Counted from the first letter of the stretch, positions 35,420 to 48,340 are shown. The stretch: DNA of 64,000 nt from Plectrocnemia conspersa (GCA_009617715.1 VTFK01000003.1:496001-560000); one strand, 5' to 3'. Notes: generated from the letters alone by a model not told the origin. Program-made: numbers and translations.

Positions 35420-35790
35420 TCACTTTTGGGCGTATTACCCGTTGATATTTCAATGGTTACGATATCAATTTATTAATAACCGAATTTTCCGGGCAAATGT
35501 ATCGACCTCGGTCACGCTCTAGTTGTGTGTTTAGTGAATGAAAAGGGCGTGCGTTACGTAACTCGGGCAACAAAATGGCGCCCCGTGACGTCACCTGGCT
35601 TCATCTATGACGTCACGTTTCATTCGTCAGCTGTTACAGCGCAGCATCCCCGAGCATGACGCGCTTTTCCGCGAATCTCGAAGTGGGGGCGGATTTCCCA
35701 GCTGTTGTACGAAATGTACACGATAACCGAAGCTATTTTTGCACGGTTCTATATTTGCGAAGAGCGTGTGTAAAATGCGAATTCTAAAGT
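35420..35790. promoter_or_regulatory. CRE island 7 (two sites)
   Basis: Exact TGACGTCA at 35586-35593 and 35608-35615 (22 bp apart). They are preceded by GTTACGTAAC and CAAAATGGCGCC, the latter close to the AAATGGCG core of Pho/YY1 sites, and followed by CAGCTG and further GC-rich sequence. No TATA box. Candidate promoter or enhancer; the rightmost full CRE of the window. Confidence 0.5.
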
Positions 35791-36559
35791 TATATCATGG
35801 GCGTGAGTGTATTATTTATACACGTGTATATTGGTATTATGGTAATATGGTAATACTTATACAATAAATATTATTAAATATGTTTTATAAGTCAGAAATC
35901 AATCGTTTAATATTTTATAAATGTATTTATGCTTAATTTATATATTAAAAAATGTTTATCTTTAAAGTTAAAATAATATTAAGATACCAACGATTTAACG
36001 GAATTGATATTTTCACACCAAATATTTCACCTGAAAATATTAATCCATATATATTAAGTATTAGATATTTATGTAACCATAGCACATATTTCTTTACATT
36101 TAAATGGTTTTAAATCTATAGCTAAATATATTCGAATTTTAATGAAAATTATTATAATTATTTTTATATTAAAATATTTGATATCTAAGTTATTTTTGTA
36201 TTAAAAATGAGACAGACTCTTATAATAAATAATTTGTAACATTCTGATAATAAATTCAAACAAATATTTTTTGACTAAATTTAATATTAATTTAGGATGG
36301 CAAAATGAAATAAATATATTTATTTAAATACTACATTATTACAAATTGTTCAAGATTTAATAAAATAGAAATAGTATTGTTTTTTGCCACAAATATATGA
36401 TAAATATATTTAAATATATTAAATTTTTTTTCTTTATTGTGTCATTGTTATTATGGAAATATTTATGTATATTATATAATTACACATATATACCTAACCT
36501 AAGCTAACCCTAATTTATTACACTAGTTATTTATTATTGAATAGAAATATCGATATAAA

Positions 36560-37640
36560 TTGTTTATGATTTTTATTTATAAAGGAAAAGTTTGTAGAAT
36601 CCTCTAATTGATCCCAGTGAATTTTAATATATAAATGCTTTACAGAAATAGCTTAATATTCAATCTAATTTTACATATTTTTCTTAGAATTGCAGCTTAG
36701 AATTAAGTAGATTTCAATTAAAAACATATCAGATGAAAGCTTTTCAGAATAAATAAGCTTGTAAAATCTCAGCTAAGTTGAATTGTCAATTTGTCACATT
36801 TTTTACAAAAACAGTATAAACAATCCTATTAGTCATAATTTTTCAAAAAATTGGGAAAATTAAAATTAAAAAAAATTGATTTAAAAATAATTTAAAACAA
36901 ATAAATTTTGATAAGAAAAACTTTTATAAAACAGATTTTCTAAGATAATTGTCTTTTTAATATCTTAGCTAAGTTTAATAGTTAGTGTTTTTTGCCATTT
37001 AAAAAATTACAAATTTGATATTTATTTATAAAGGAATATTTGTTAAAATTAATTTTGCAAAATTTATTATAGATAAAAAAGTTTTTTTTTAAATTATCAT
37101 ATAAATATCTAAACCAAGTTAAATAGTCGATCTTACTGGCCATATTTGTTTAAAACTGCCGTTTCTGAAAATACCTTAAAGTTCGTAATTTTTACATTTA
37201 TTTATAAAAAAAAAGGTTAAAAAGACATTGTTTGTAAATTTGTATAAAATAGATTTTGATGAAATAAATAATATAAAATAGATAATTTAAAGCATTTATA
37301 AATAGCCCCAGATTTTTTTGTGTAACATAAAAAATAGTGAAATAATTTTATATAAAAAAAATGATTATAAAAAAGTATTTTTGTAAGATTTTTGCCAATT
37401 TTCTGCAAAAAAAATTGCCAAGTTTTTTTTAAAATATTCAAAATATAGGATAATTTAATTTTTTTATTTTTATGGAAAGTTGATGAAATATTCTTTGAAA
37501 ATTTATATTAAGTAGTTTTTTAAAAAGTATTTAATAAGTTTTCAAGAAAAAGTTACCAAATAAAAAATAGCCTTATTCACGAACTTTTTTTAAATTGGGG
37601 TTATCTATAATTATTGAACTGTTAATGCGAATTTTTATAT
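36560..37640 (+). repeat. Decayed AT-rich tandem array
   Basis: Phrases of the type TTTATTTATAAAGGAA (about 36570, 37022) and TTTATTTATAAAAAAAAAGG (about 37197), and AGCTAAGTTKAAT (about 36772, 36967) with the related CCAAGTTAAATAG (about 37115), recur at roughly 175-200 bp multiples. Strongly diverged. Flanking 35791-36559 and 37641-38289 are AT-rich without recognised features. Confidence 0.45.
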
Positions 37641-38289
37641 AATGAGTTATATGAAAAACCCAAATAATAATGTTTATTCAAAAATCTTTACTACATTAAA
37701 ATACAACACAATCCTAAAAAAAACTTAAATGAACATTTTGCATTTTCATAGCGAAATCTATTATAATCTGATATAATATATTTTTAAAACATTTTTTTTA
37801 TTATTTATTTTTGTAAACATTTTTTTTCACAAAATAGTTTAAAAAAGATTAAATCGTACGAAATTTTTTTTAAATTGAAAAAATTAATTAAATTTTTTTT
37901 AAATTGTAGTACATTGATATAATAATTATTACACTTTTTTTGTTACAATGATGAAATTTTTGTTGTATAATATATTTCATCTATAAAAACTTGCTTTTTA
38001 CTGTTAATATTTCACAAGTCCTTGCAAATGCTTTATGAATATCAATATTAAATTCTGAAATATAAAACTAGTATTCTTTACTTCAGTTGAACTAAATTTT
38101 TTTACTATCGTTAAATTGTGATTCAAAATTGACATTTTTTTTCATATTATCCTACTAATTTCTTTTAGATTACCTTAATGTAAATAAAAGTAAAAAAATA
38201 TCATCTCAATTATATTTTATTGCCTTTTACGCACAAGTAAATACTTTCGTTTTTATCATTCACATCATGAATCATCTATCTTATAAAAA

Positions 38290-38970
38290 ATCATTCCAAC
38301 CGACAATACTTTATTAGCAAACCGTTTGCTTAGATTGGACATGCACGCTCATGTGTTTATATACTTTACATATCGTGTACACACACATAGTATCCAACAC
38401 ATACCGGTTTTGCGAAACTGTAATACGGACACACAACACACGATCATTACCGGCTATTTCGTTTCTTTCCTCCCGGCCGATTACCACGGGCGATCCGTTT
38501 TAGACGAGACCATATTGTTCTCTTGGGAAGATGGTCAATTATTATAAACCGCCATCGGGTATATCACTTACACAACACGAGAGAAATCATTTTTTTTCAC
38601 CTCCGTCTCGAGATTTCACATGCAAACGAATCCAATTTTAAAAATTCGCATTTGACACTGTGTGCAATTTTTTTGTGTGTGCATTTTCGCAACGTATTGG
38701 CAAATAATCAAATATTAACACTTTCGCGTTTCATCGATTGCATCGAGTGTAGGTGGTTCAATATTGATTTTTTTTAAGAAAAAAAATTGCACTAGACATA
38801 TGAAAATCTATGCAAAGATTAAATTGTGCAATTTTTAAGGAAAAGCGTTGCCATCTGACGGTGAAAATTCGGACTAAGCGCAGCGACCTACTTTATCCGT
38901 TTTCCCTACAATTTTCACGGATTCTCCTACGTGTATTGAATTAATTTTCGTATAACGTTACAGGTGGCAT
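38290..38970. promoter_or_regulatory. GC-elevated block, candidate conserved element
   Basis: Two higher-GC parts (38310-38770 and 38840-38960), with CCCGGCCGATTACCACGGG in the first and a CATCTGACGG phrase in the second. Open frames at 38326-38547 and 38523-38777 give no recognisable protein. Confidence 0.3.
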
Positions 38971-39299
38971 TCAGTTTATTTACATATTAACTTATGATAA
39001 ACTACTATTTAAGAAAAACATATGATTGATTCAATACAAACACAAAAAGCTTATTAATAAATTAAGTGATGTTAATAAATAAATTATCATATTATTATAA
39101 ATATTTTTGTATAATATAATATTTTCATATTTTTATATCTTTACCACAAAGAACAGTAAATTTACTTCTTTATTTAAAATAATATATGTACATTACAAGT
39201 AAGTTAATCAGATTGAATCAACCAATAAGATACAAAAGAAACTGTCTATATGTATCACTTTGTTTACTATAAAAAAACATATAAATATTTTTAAAAAAC

Positions 39300-40060
39300 T
39301 CAGCTTTAAATAATTTGGTATATTAAGTGTGTCAATGTCTTTCTTAATAAATTATAAATATGCAATAAAAATTTAATCTGCGTATTTTATTGAAAAATAT
39401 TTTTTTTTTAAATCGGTTGAATCTAAAATATTGTATAATATAGCAAAAATATTTTACAGTGTTATTTATGTATTCATATTTGCAATTTATGTTAGTTTTT
39501 TTTTATTTTAAGCTAGTTTCATAATCATTAAATTAATAGAAAAATAATTTTGTTCAAGCTAAAATTATCTAAAAAAATCGATTGCATCTACTGTATTAAA
39601 TATATCAAAAAATCTTTGACATTTGTATTTATTAATACAAAAAAAGTGACGGTTAGTTGCTTTTTATAATGAAATTAATCTCTGATTTTTAAGTTTTGTT
39701 AATTATTAGCTCAAATGTATATAAAAATGATTAAAAATATATTTTATTTGATCAATCGTTTTATGTCTTTTGCTTTAACAAAATACTTAAATTTTTACTA
39801 ATATTTATCAAAAATTATATGGCAAAAATCTTTAACAAAGCTATTTATTAATCCATATTAGAAAGTTAATTAATATATTTTTAATTTTAAGTAGTTTTAT
39901 AACCGTTAATTCGATGGATAAATAGCACCAAATATCTAACAATGTCTTAATTGACAATTTATTACTTAACTAAAGAGTTATGATGGTATCAGTAATATGT
40001 TACATATAAAAACATATTTTAGTAAAATGTTTTAAAAGCACAAATTTGCTTTAAATCAAA
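39300..40060 (+). repeat. Decayed AT-rich tandem array
   Basis: Related segments starting at about 39442, 39604 and 39823 share GCAAAAATMTTTRACA followed by TTATTTAT.AATC. AAGCTAGTTTCATAATC (about 39512) pairs with AAGTAGTTTTATAACC (about 39888). The unit is about 160-220 bp with many indels. Confidence 0.4.
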
Positions 40061-40100
40061 TTTAATGTAATCTCACATGCGTTGATATAAAAATATAATA

Positions 40101-40286
40101 CAGTAGACACTCAATAACACGGTAAATTTGGGGCGTGCTATTTGGGTGCGTGTAGTTGGGGGACAAGAAAATACTCAAACATTTTTTGCAGTACGAATCA
40201 GGTGCGTGTGGTGAAATATCCTCTTTGGCTCGCTCACATATAAAGTAACGGGCATCATATTTACCGTGTTATTGGGGGGTCTACTG
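40101..40286. mobile_element. pogo/Tigger-type MITE with TA target duplication
   Basis: A 186-bp element with terminal inverted repeats: CAGTAGACACTCAATAACAC on the left and CAGTAGACCCCCCAATAACA on the right read inward, both followed by CGGTAAAT. It is flanked on both sides by TA (40099-40100 and 40287-40288). The CAG..GACCCTC start and TA duplication fit pogo/Tigger-type members of the Tc1/mariner superfamily. No coding capacity. The interior is GC-richer than the flanks (GTGCGTGTAGTTGGGGG). Confidence 0.8.
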
Positions 40287-40689
40287 TAAATACAAATTTA
40301 AACATGCATAACCTTCTAGACCTTTGAATTAAATTTATAAAAACTGACATTTTTTTACAAATTAAAATATATATTTTTTAGAATGATATATGTGTATATA
40401 TAAGAATTGCTACAATTTTTTTTTCAACAAAATTATTTTAATAGTGTAATTTATGGATTTATCATTTTATTTTTTTGTTATAATTTACTTTATATGAAGC
40501 ATAGGTATATGTAATATTTAGTTAATATTATAGTGTATTATTATTTCTATGATACACTATGTTAAAAAAATGATATGTAAATATAAATGTGCTGATATAA
40601 AATCTTTCGTTACAATAGTGTGTGTTATTGAATAAGGAACTTATTTTTTAATAAAAATACTTTATGTAACTAAACAATCAAGTAAAAAA

Positions 40690-41260
40690 TATTGTCGATA
40701 CCAAAACATCATTAGCGAGACAATAAGGCCCGAAAAATACTCCCACGGAACACTTTTCGCCTATAGATAAGATCGGTTCGCACGTTTACACGTAATAAAA
40801 TTTACACTATTTAAAAATGTGTACTTTCGTCCGTCCCGTATATTATTTTGCCACGATTAAAATGATTAAATACCTTGTACTTCATTATATCTCACTCCGA
40901 CCGTAAACAACTTGCACGGACCGCATCGTGTTGAACATTTCTCTTGGAAGCAAAACTTATTCCGTTGAATCGTGCGAACGCTGTCCGACTATCGTATTAA
41001 AATTGTATATTATATTATATTTTATATATTAATAACAATACATAAGATTATTGTAACGGTGCGTTAAGGATTCGAACGCGAGTCTGATACAAAAATAAAT
41101 TGAACGTTTCTTCCTGGTTTCTCAATATCAAAGTAATAGATAAGGCGGACCGTGCTTATAGTATCCAAGAAAGTGCGGTGTAAATTGTGAACTTTGAACC
41201 TGTGCGCTATAGTAATTTACTTAGGTACTGTATTAGACCATGTCGTAAAGAGAAAGGTGC
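40690..41260. promoter_or_regulatory. GC-elevated block, candidate conserved element
   Basis: Raised GC in 40690-41010 and 41050-41230 around an AT-rich gap. No CRE, no exon. Supported only by composition. Confidence 0.3.
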
Positions 41261-41739
41261 ATATATAGTCGCTTGCGTGAAATAAAATTATATATTTTAC
41301 TATAAAATTGTTTACGGGTTCTTTTCATATCAATTGTATTAAAATATAAAGCACAGAGATGCTACTTTATTTTTATTAAAAAAATCAGTAAATGTTTACT
41401 TATATAGATTCTAGGGGTACTATTATTTTAACTTAAATCTCCATATAATATTTCTTTACTCGTACGATTAGCCACTCTTAAATTATTTTTTTATTTAATC
41501 ATATTGCTATTATTTTATCAATTTGCTATGCTTCTACCAAAAAATGTGCACAAGCTCGTTAATTGATGTTTAATCCCACAAAATAGTATGCTACTTATTA
41601 ATATACCGTTAAAGACTTTAAAGAATAGCTGATAATAATATTATCATATTCGTATTATAAGGTTTAGAAATTATATGAATGTAGGAAATTTTATTCCTAG
41701 ATTGAATTAATTCATAGACCGTTATAATATTATTATACA

Positions 41740-42105
41740 GAACGCAATATCGTATTCTGGAATTAATGGCATAACATTTTATTACAAGGCAAAACGAGAG
41801 ACCCTCGTATCGGCAAGGTGCATCTTAATTATGTTCACCCCGTGAGAATGGGTCTTAATACGAGACGCGTTATACATAAGGTGACCATCCTTATTGAGCT
41901 TAATGGGACGCGCTTTTAGAAAGGATGCATTGAAATGTCACGTAATAAAGAGCCGGCAGCTTAAGGTTACATAAATCTGATTTATTGCATCGTGAATCTA
42001 CCCGAAAAATATTGCACAAGATGTGCTTCACATAAGTATTGTTCACGCGTGCCTTGCATGCCCGCTTTGATTGAAATGCATACAATAAATAGGTCGCGGT
42101 TTAGA
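41740..42105. promoter_or_regulatory. GC-elevated block, candidate conserved element
   Basis: About 350 bp of balanced composition. Includes CGAGAGACCCTCGTATCGGC and, toward the end, GTTCACGCGTGCCTTGC. A 61-codon minus-strand frame here has no recognisable features. Confidence 0.3.
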
Positions 42106-42299
42106 TATTATTTACATTACATTAATGAAGACTTTTTTCCAAAAAATTTTATTCTTTAACCCATATTTCCTGTTTCCAAATGATAAACACTTATGCACTT
42201 CTTTAATATTTAATAATAATGGTACTCAGTAATTTAAACAAACCACAAAATTGTTGTTTAAAAGTTTTGTATTGTTACTTGATGATTTTTTAAGTATCA

Positions 42300-43330
42300 C
42301 GTTTATAAATAGTTTTTTTTTAAATAGTTTGTACAAATATACAATATTATATAAAATAGAAAAACTAGTATTTTTGTAAATGGCCTTATTTAAAAAATGC
42401 TTTAAAAATACTTTTCATTAAATTTTCATATTTTTTTATAATAAACTATTATTACATTTATATAAAGCTGAGTTATGTTTTATAGATAATTATTAGTAGT
42501 AATAGTTTTTTTGTCAAAAAAAAATAGCATTGTATATGAATATTTTTAAAATAATTATTTCTGCTTATATTATTATTTTATTTAAATATTGAAATACTTT
42601 ATCGTTATCAAAGTAATTTATAGTTATATAGTTTTCTAAGCTAAATATAAAAGTTCATAGTTTTTTGGTTAAAAAAATTAGTATTGTTTATGAACTTTTT
42701 AATTATTTAATAATAATTGCAATATTTTTTGCTATGAAAGTAATTTACTAATGCATATAGTTTTCTAAGCTTAACATATACTTGATTTGTTTTGTATAAA
42801 ATCTTGTTTTCTAGACATTGTCGATTTTCTGTAAAATCCATGGCATATCACTTCTGTATTGAAAAATACTTAAAAACCACATTATAATTAATTATAATAA
42901 AGTGCAATCAGTGGCGTAGCTATGGTAGCCGCCCCGAGCGGCACATGCTTGGGGGCGGTATATTCGCGATGGGATAGTCTAGTGTGGTTCTTAACCATGA
43001 ATGCACTAAAACATATATAAATCCACGAATAAAAAGAGCTTAGTAATAACCAATTTATTATTTTAAGAAATGCTGATTTTATGACCCTGCAAAAATTGTA
43101 TAGGGGGGGCGGCAATTTTAAGGATCGCTCTGGGCTACACCACTGACTGCAATACATAAATTATAGTTAAGCTATTTAAAGCTATGTTTAGGCTTTGAAT
43201 TTTTAATTCAGAAAAAAATAGTACATTTTTAAACTTTTAACAAATTATTATTTCTGCTTGTACATTTTTTAAAATTAAAAATTATATAATAAATTATATA
43301 ATTTTTATAAATAAATACAATATCAAAAAT
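42300..43330 (+). repeat. Decayed tandem array interrupted by a MITE
   Basis: ATATAGTTTTCTAAGCT occurs near 42627 and 42755, each preceded by AAGTAATTTA. An AAAAAATAGYATTGTATATGAA-type phrase occurs near 42520 and 42676, and again weakly after the inserted element. The period is about 127-156 bp. The hAT-type MITE at 42909-43145 splits the array. Confidence 0.55.
42909..43145. mobile_element. hAT-type MITE with 8-bp target duplication
   Basis: A 237-bp element starting CAGTGGCGTAGCTATGG and ending in the complement of CAGTGGTGTAGCCCAGAG. It is flanked by AGTGCAAT on the left (42901-42908) and ACTGCAAT on the right (43146-43153), an 8-bp duplication with one mismatch. The CAGTGGCGTAGC terminus and 8-bp duplication are hAT hallmarks. 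Subterminal GCCGCCCCGAGCGGC and GGGGGGGCGGC are GC-rich. It encodes no transposase; the 89-codon minus-strand frame over it is a shadow. Confidence 0.85.
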
Positions 43331-43439
43331 ATTTATATTTATCAGTATAAATAATAATACTAATAGGTTAATAAGTAAATCCATATGATCCTAAATATAT
43401 ATTGAATTATTAACTATTTCAAAAAATACTTACGTGAAC

Positions 43440-44040
43440 ACAATTCCAAATGTTACGTTCGAAAGCTTTTTTCGGGATACTTTTAAGTGCCTTTATGCTC
43501 AAGTTTAATCAAATTGAAAGTTATGTCATATGTTAATCGAAGTTATCTACAAATTTGACGTCTGAGTAACGTCGAATAGTCCAAACTTTCATGTCGAAGA
43601 TGATTAGTCAAAAAATTGACCTCTCGGTGAAAGCATGCGTCTCCAAGTCGCGGTCCCCCGCGGTTCAGCAAATAACCATCATCCCAAGACTAGGACAAGC
43701 GGTGTTGTGAAAACAAATGATCGGTTGCCTAGAACAGGAATGATGCATTGCCGTCGCTACGTGGCCATTAATCTCGCCAATTTTTCACGAATACCTCGGA
43801 AACTCACACCTTAAACATTGTTATTATATATCTCGTGGTCGTTGCCTCACACGATCCAATCTTGTTTACTTAAGCCAGAGGTGAATGCGTGCGATCAATC
43901 TTCCGAGGTGAATTTTTACCGATTTTCTTATATTATAGATAGATGCTTGCAACTCTTATCTTGCGCAAACTAAAGCACCGCGTAGACCTCCATAAAGAAA
44001 CGTAATTGGTGTGACGGTTGAGAAACTAAGCATAAAGGAT
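43440..44040. promoter_or_regulatory. GC-elevated island, candidate conserved element
   Basis: Higher-complexity block with CCCCCGCGGTTC, a TTTGACGTCTGAG CRE half site (about 43557) and a GGCCATTAATC homeodomain-like site. No exon signal. Confidence 0.35.
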
Positions 44041-44339
44041 TTAAGTCTAAAAACATTCCAATCATTTGTATTATTAACCCATTACACGGAAAGGTCTCAA
44101 ATAAAATCATTTATATCCTTGTTATGTTGAAATTGTCTTAAATTTTTCACTCAATAATTGTCTGATAATTGTAATTTTTAGTCATAATATGAATTACTGT
44201 TGATCAGCTTTTTTATTCGTGATGCTGATACTTGAGGTCTTGATGTAGTTTTTAAGTTTAGTTACTGCACTGTTTTTACAAGCATCATACATCAAAGTTC
44301 AGTTTCATATTACTACTGATGATGAATGCCATATATTCA

Positions 44340-44940
44340 CCGTCGCTTATAGAAATTCAATTTCTAACTTTCTGACAGCCTCGGGTGATATATGTCTCTG
44401 CGTACAGATAATGATGACGGAATTGATACGGTAGAAAATTAATTTGTTACCAGCCAACAAAGAGCGAGAGTTATTAAATAATTCTTCCTCTTGAACAAAA
44501 GTGCTTCTTTAGTCATCACGTCCTTTGTTTCCTGGGCTCGTTTGTAGAACTCAAGTTTCACATATGGCAACGATGAAATTATAGCAATTTCCCATCGGTC
44601 GTATATCATTTCCTATTGTATCTACATCCGGATATGGGTAGTAGCACATCTCGCATCGTCATATCCATGTGGCACGTTTCGCCGCGGAGGCTTTGGAGCC
44701 GCCAAGGGTCAAAGACGTGTTCGGCGACAGGACCTCTGCACTCGAGGTCCGCAACTTTCGTCGTGAAATCCGATATGCCATTCTTAGAATCCTCGGAAAA
44801 CGCTCCTCTCTCGCGCTGTGCGATCTTGTACCAACAATAACGTCCTTTTCGGAATGCTTGATCCGCTCGACCTCCTATTTCGTGCTCGTTCGCAAGCTAC
44901 GTAACCTCAATATGCTCTTGAGAGAGTGATTATTAATAAA
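44340..44940. promoter_or_regulatory. GC-elevated island with GGACCTC/GAGGTCC dyad
   Basis: The core, 44600-44900, is among the most GC-rich parts of the right half. GGACCTC (44730-44736) and GAGGTCC (44744-44750) form a 7-bp dyad with a 7-bp spacer. Two overlapping plus frames (44616-44840, 44669-44929) are open across it but show no domain and disagree in frame, which suggests non-coding constraint or chance rather than an exon. An unrecognised exon cannot be excluded. Confidence 0.4.
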
Positions 44941-45339
44941 ATGGCAATACATTATGGACAAACATACGTACAATATGATTGCATGTACACTATTGCCATT
45001 TAATAGACATTGCCAATATTCTGTGATTAAAAACTAATTGGATTATAAAATTCAAAATTTTGCCATTGAGTTTTTTTACTGCAATTATATTAAAATTATA
45101 TAAGAATCAACAATAATTAAATACACAAAATATAAATCAACCAAAAGTTTTATATATGTATTACTTATCGTAAATTTAGTTTATTCATGAAAAAACTGTA
45201 GATAGACCAAATTGATTATAATGCGCAAAAATATTATTTTTGTATTTTATAAAAATAAATATTTTAATATACTCGTACATATAAATATGTTTTTATATTA
45301 TTAAGCAGTCAGAAAAAAATAGTGCCGATTCTGACTGCG

Positions 45340-45410
45340 TGTTTTTTGGCCATTGACCCTCTGAGGAGTATCGCCGTATATGTATGCTGACCGCTGGTTA
45401 TATCATATAT
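45340..45410 (+). repeat. Second copy of the GTATCGCCGTA repeat
   Basis: CCCTCTGAGGAGTATCGCCG followed by TATATGTATGCTGACCGC matches 12700-12745. The palindrome seen there is partly lost. Confidence 0.5.
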
Positions 45411-46309
45411 ATAAATTATTATATAGCCCTAAATCTTTATATATTTACATATACATATTATAACTAAAGAAATAATAAATAAAAAACATAATTCTAGTAA
45501 CTGATATTAAACAATAAAATATGGTTTATATAATATTTGTCAATTTTTTAAATAATTAATAAAACTTGAAAACCGATTTTACAACCCAAATTATTATAAA
45601 AGAAAATGAGGGACTGGTTTAATAAGGAAAAAAATTTTTGGCTGAATGATTTAAAATCACGAAAAATAAATTTAATAAAAGGTAAATTGGGAAGTTTTTT
45701 TCTATATTTTTTTCATACAAATCTGATGTATGTGAATACAATTTCAGAGACTTAAATAAAAACTAGCTTTAAAGTTATTTATTAAGCTTGTACTTAGAAT
45801 ATATACAAATGTTTGTATATGAATTCTTACAAATAAATTTTTAATATATTATTTAAATATTGTTTTGAAGAGCCCTTAGAATTAGATTAAATTTGAAGAC
45901 ACTATAGGTTAAATTTAAAATATATTTATATTAACTGAAATAACTATTATGATAAAATATTTGCAGCCCTTAAAATGATAAAACTAATAATATTAATATA
46001 TCTAATTTTAAAGTTATTTTTATATATTTCCTGACAAAAAATACTAATTATTAATTTATATTTTCATGGTTACATAAATTTAAAAAATAAACAATGTCAG
46101 ATTTTAACAATAAACATCACAATTCTACAAAACAATGTTTTGACTTAAGAAAATATTAGCGAAATCATTATTACAGAACACTCAAAAAACACAAAATAGC
46201 CGAATAGACTTTAAAAGCCATTAAATATCATTAAAAACCAGAAAAACTCACTTTCTTCATAAGTCTAGAGACGTTTAAAAAATACTAATAGCATATTCAT
46301 TGTTTGAAC

Positions 46310-46570
46310 TACTCTTTGCAATTATCGGACGGTCGCCCTACGCCCCATTGAAATTAAAGAAGGAGCCAAACTCTTGCGCGATTGTAAATAACCCCTTTTC
46401 AAGCATTTTAATTATTATTTATATTAAATCTTCCGTTGTAACTTGACAGGCGTAAGCCCAATGCGTTACAACGGGGTAAATTTATACAATCTGAGTAAGT
46501 CAATCAGATATAATGAATACCTATAATATATACTTTAAGAAACATGAATAATTCTTAACATTTCACAGGT
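46310..46570 (+). repeat. Repeat block shared with 12.05 kb and 54.05 kb
   Basis: Starts with TTTGCAATTATCGGACGGTC (as at 12041). From 46435 it carries CGTTGTAACTTGACAGGCG, TAAGCCCAATGCGTTACAA, then CTGAGTAAGTCAATCAGA and AATGAATACCTA, the same order as 54047-54145. GTTGTAAC and GTTACAAC form short inverted ends around the GGCGTAAGCCC part. Confidence 0.6.
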
Positions 46571-46739
46571 TAAGTGAAGATATAAATAGAAATGTTTTAT
46601 ATAAAATAATAGCCAAGGAATAGATGTTTGTTAAAATAATTTTAGAGATTTTTTGTTTGTCATTTATTAATATTAAAACTAAATAGCATATGCTTAAATA
46701 AATTTGATCTAGTTTAAGGTATTCTAGAATCGAATATTA

Positions 46740-47560
46740 TTATAAAGTTATTAATACTGTACCCCTAACATCGAACTGCTTCACGCCCAATCGCACGTAG
46801 GAGTTGACAATAAATACTTTCATTCGCACAACAATTAATTTCATTAATAATATGACACTAATAAATGTCAGATATTGTGTGACAACGCGACAAACCGTAG
46901 TAATTGATATCGTTTGTAGTGATTTGCATAACCATAAATCGCAAATGAACATTACGAAACAAGGATGTGAAAAACGGTTATATTATTTTCGACTTACAAT
47001 AACAACCCCTGGTGTATAAATTTCATATACACACTCATGATTAAAGCTAACTTGTTTCACCTCTGTTTGTTCCACACATCACGGTGAGATTTATCATCGG
47101 CCACGCTTTTCAACTGTATATAATACAAGTTTGAGTACAGATGAATAAATATATTTGAGTTACGTTGGAATTATGGGTAATAATTTAATCAATATTAAAT
47201 ATTTACAAATATTGATTATGATTAAATTCATAAGTGGGTTTATACGTGCGTATATTTACAAAATACCGTTTTATAGTTAACACTTAACAACAATGAATTA
47301 TGAATCATGCTGTTGGGAAATTTTCCATGCCTCGTCAAAACCGATTGGACACCATGTACCATAAAATGGTCAGTAATGAGTAAGCGCATAAATTCTTGCT
47401 CACTTGCATTATTTTTATCTTCGACATAACTCAAGAGATGTAATGTAAAAAGATATCATATATCCCGTAACTAACAATTTCGAAATTCCACTTAACCGTC
47501 TCGGTTAAATTTAACAATGAGCTATTATTTTTGCGGCCAGATTTTGCGGTTGGATGTACT
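46740..47560. promoter_or_regulatory. GC-elevated, homeodomain-site-rich block
   Basis: Contains ACAATTAATTTCATTAATAA, GATTTGCATAACC (octamer-like) and ACCATAAATCGC in a higher-complexity stretch, with a second part at 47230-47520. Reads like a developmental enhancer. Frames on both strands (46740-46952, 46804-47019, 47240-47434) are unconvincing. Confidence 0.35.
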
Positions 47561-47999
47561 TAAATAGCATATTATATGTATAGGATATCCCCAAGTGTAA
47601 ATAATATAAATAAAAAGCTATTAATAATTAAATTCAACGTGTCGAAACCGCCAAACTAGTTATTGTATATGTACATTCAGTCGGATGATAAAAAAATAAT
47701 TATTTACATTTTTTGCTATCTTCAACTTTCAACTTGGACATTGGCCAACCGTTATTAAAAACGAATTACGTCGAGAGCATATCATCACACAGCATCTTTT
47801 GCAAGATAAGCGGTATTTAAGTGTATGAAGATTATACGTCTTGTTGGTTTACTGCATTTTTAAATTTAATTTATATAGCAAATTAATTATGGATTCATAT
47901 GATATATATAAATACATTTTAATTGTTTAACACGTCGTTAAAATAATGCAAATACAATTTGTCAATCAGAATTATAAAAAATATTTATAGGAGTCAATT

Positions 48000-48340
48000 T
48001 TTTGCATTCAGATGTGTGTATATTCATAAGCAACCCACACATGGTGGCCAGTATGAATTATTAGCGTTTGATCGATAAGATTTGCAATTAAAATCTACAC
48101 TTGCGAAACCCACTGCGTGTAAAGCGAATTATGTGCGGCAATTAAACGCTCACTATGAGAAATGGTGAAATTTTATACTGGAACCATTTTATTTTCGTTA
48201 GAAAACGTCCGATAGTTTCCCACGGATGTATGACACGTTTTTTATATACACAAGCGAGTGTAATTATCTCAGGAACCGGCATCTCAAAAGTTTACCCTCG
48301 AGCTACGAGCGAATCTTCTCCGAGATAGTTGTGAATAAAG
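48000..48340. promoter_or_regulatory. GC-elevated block, candidate conserved element
   Basis: Balanced composition, ending in CCTCGAGCTACGAGCG and CGAGATAGTTG. No CRE, no coding signal. Confidence 0.3.
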
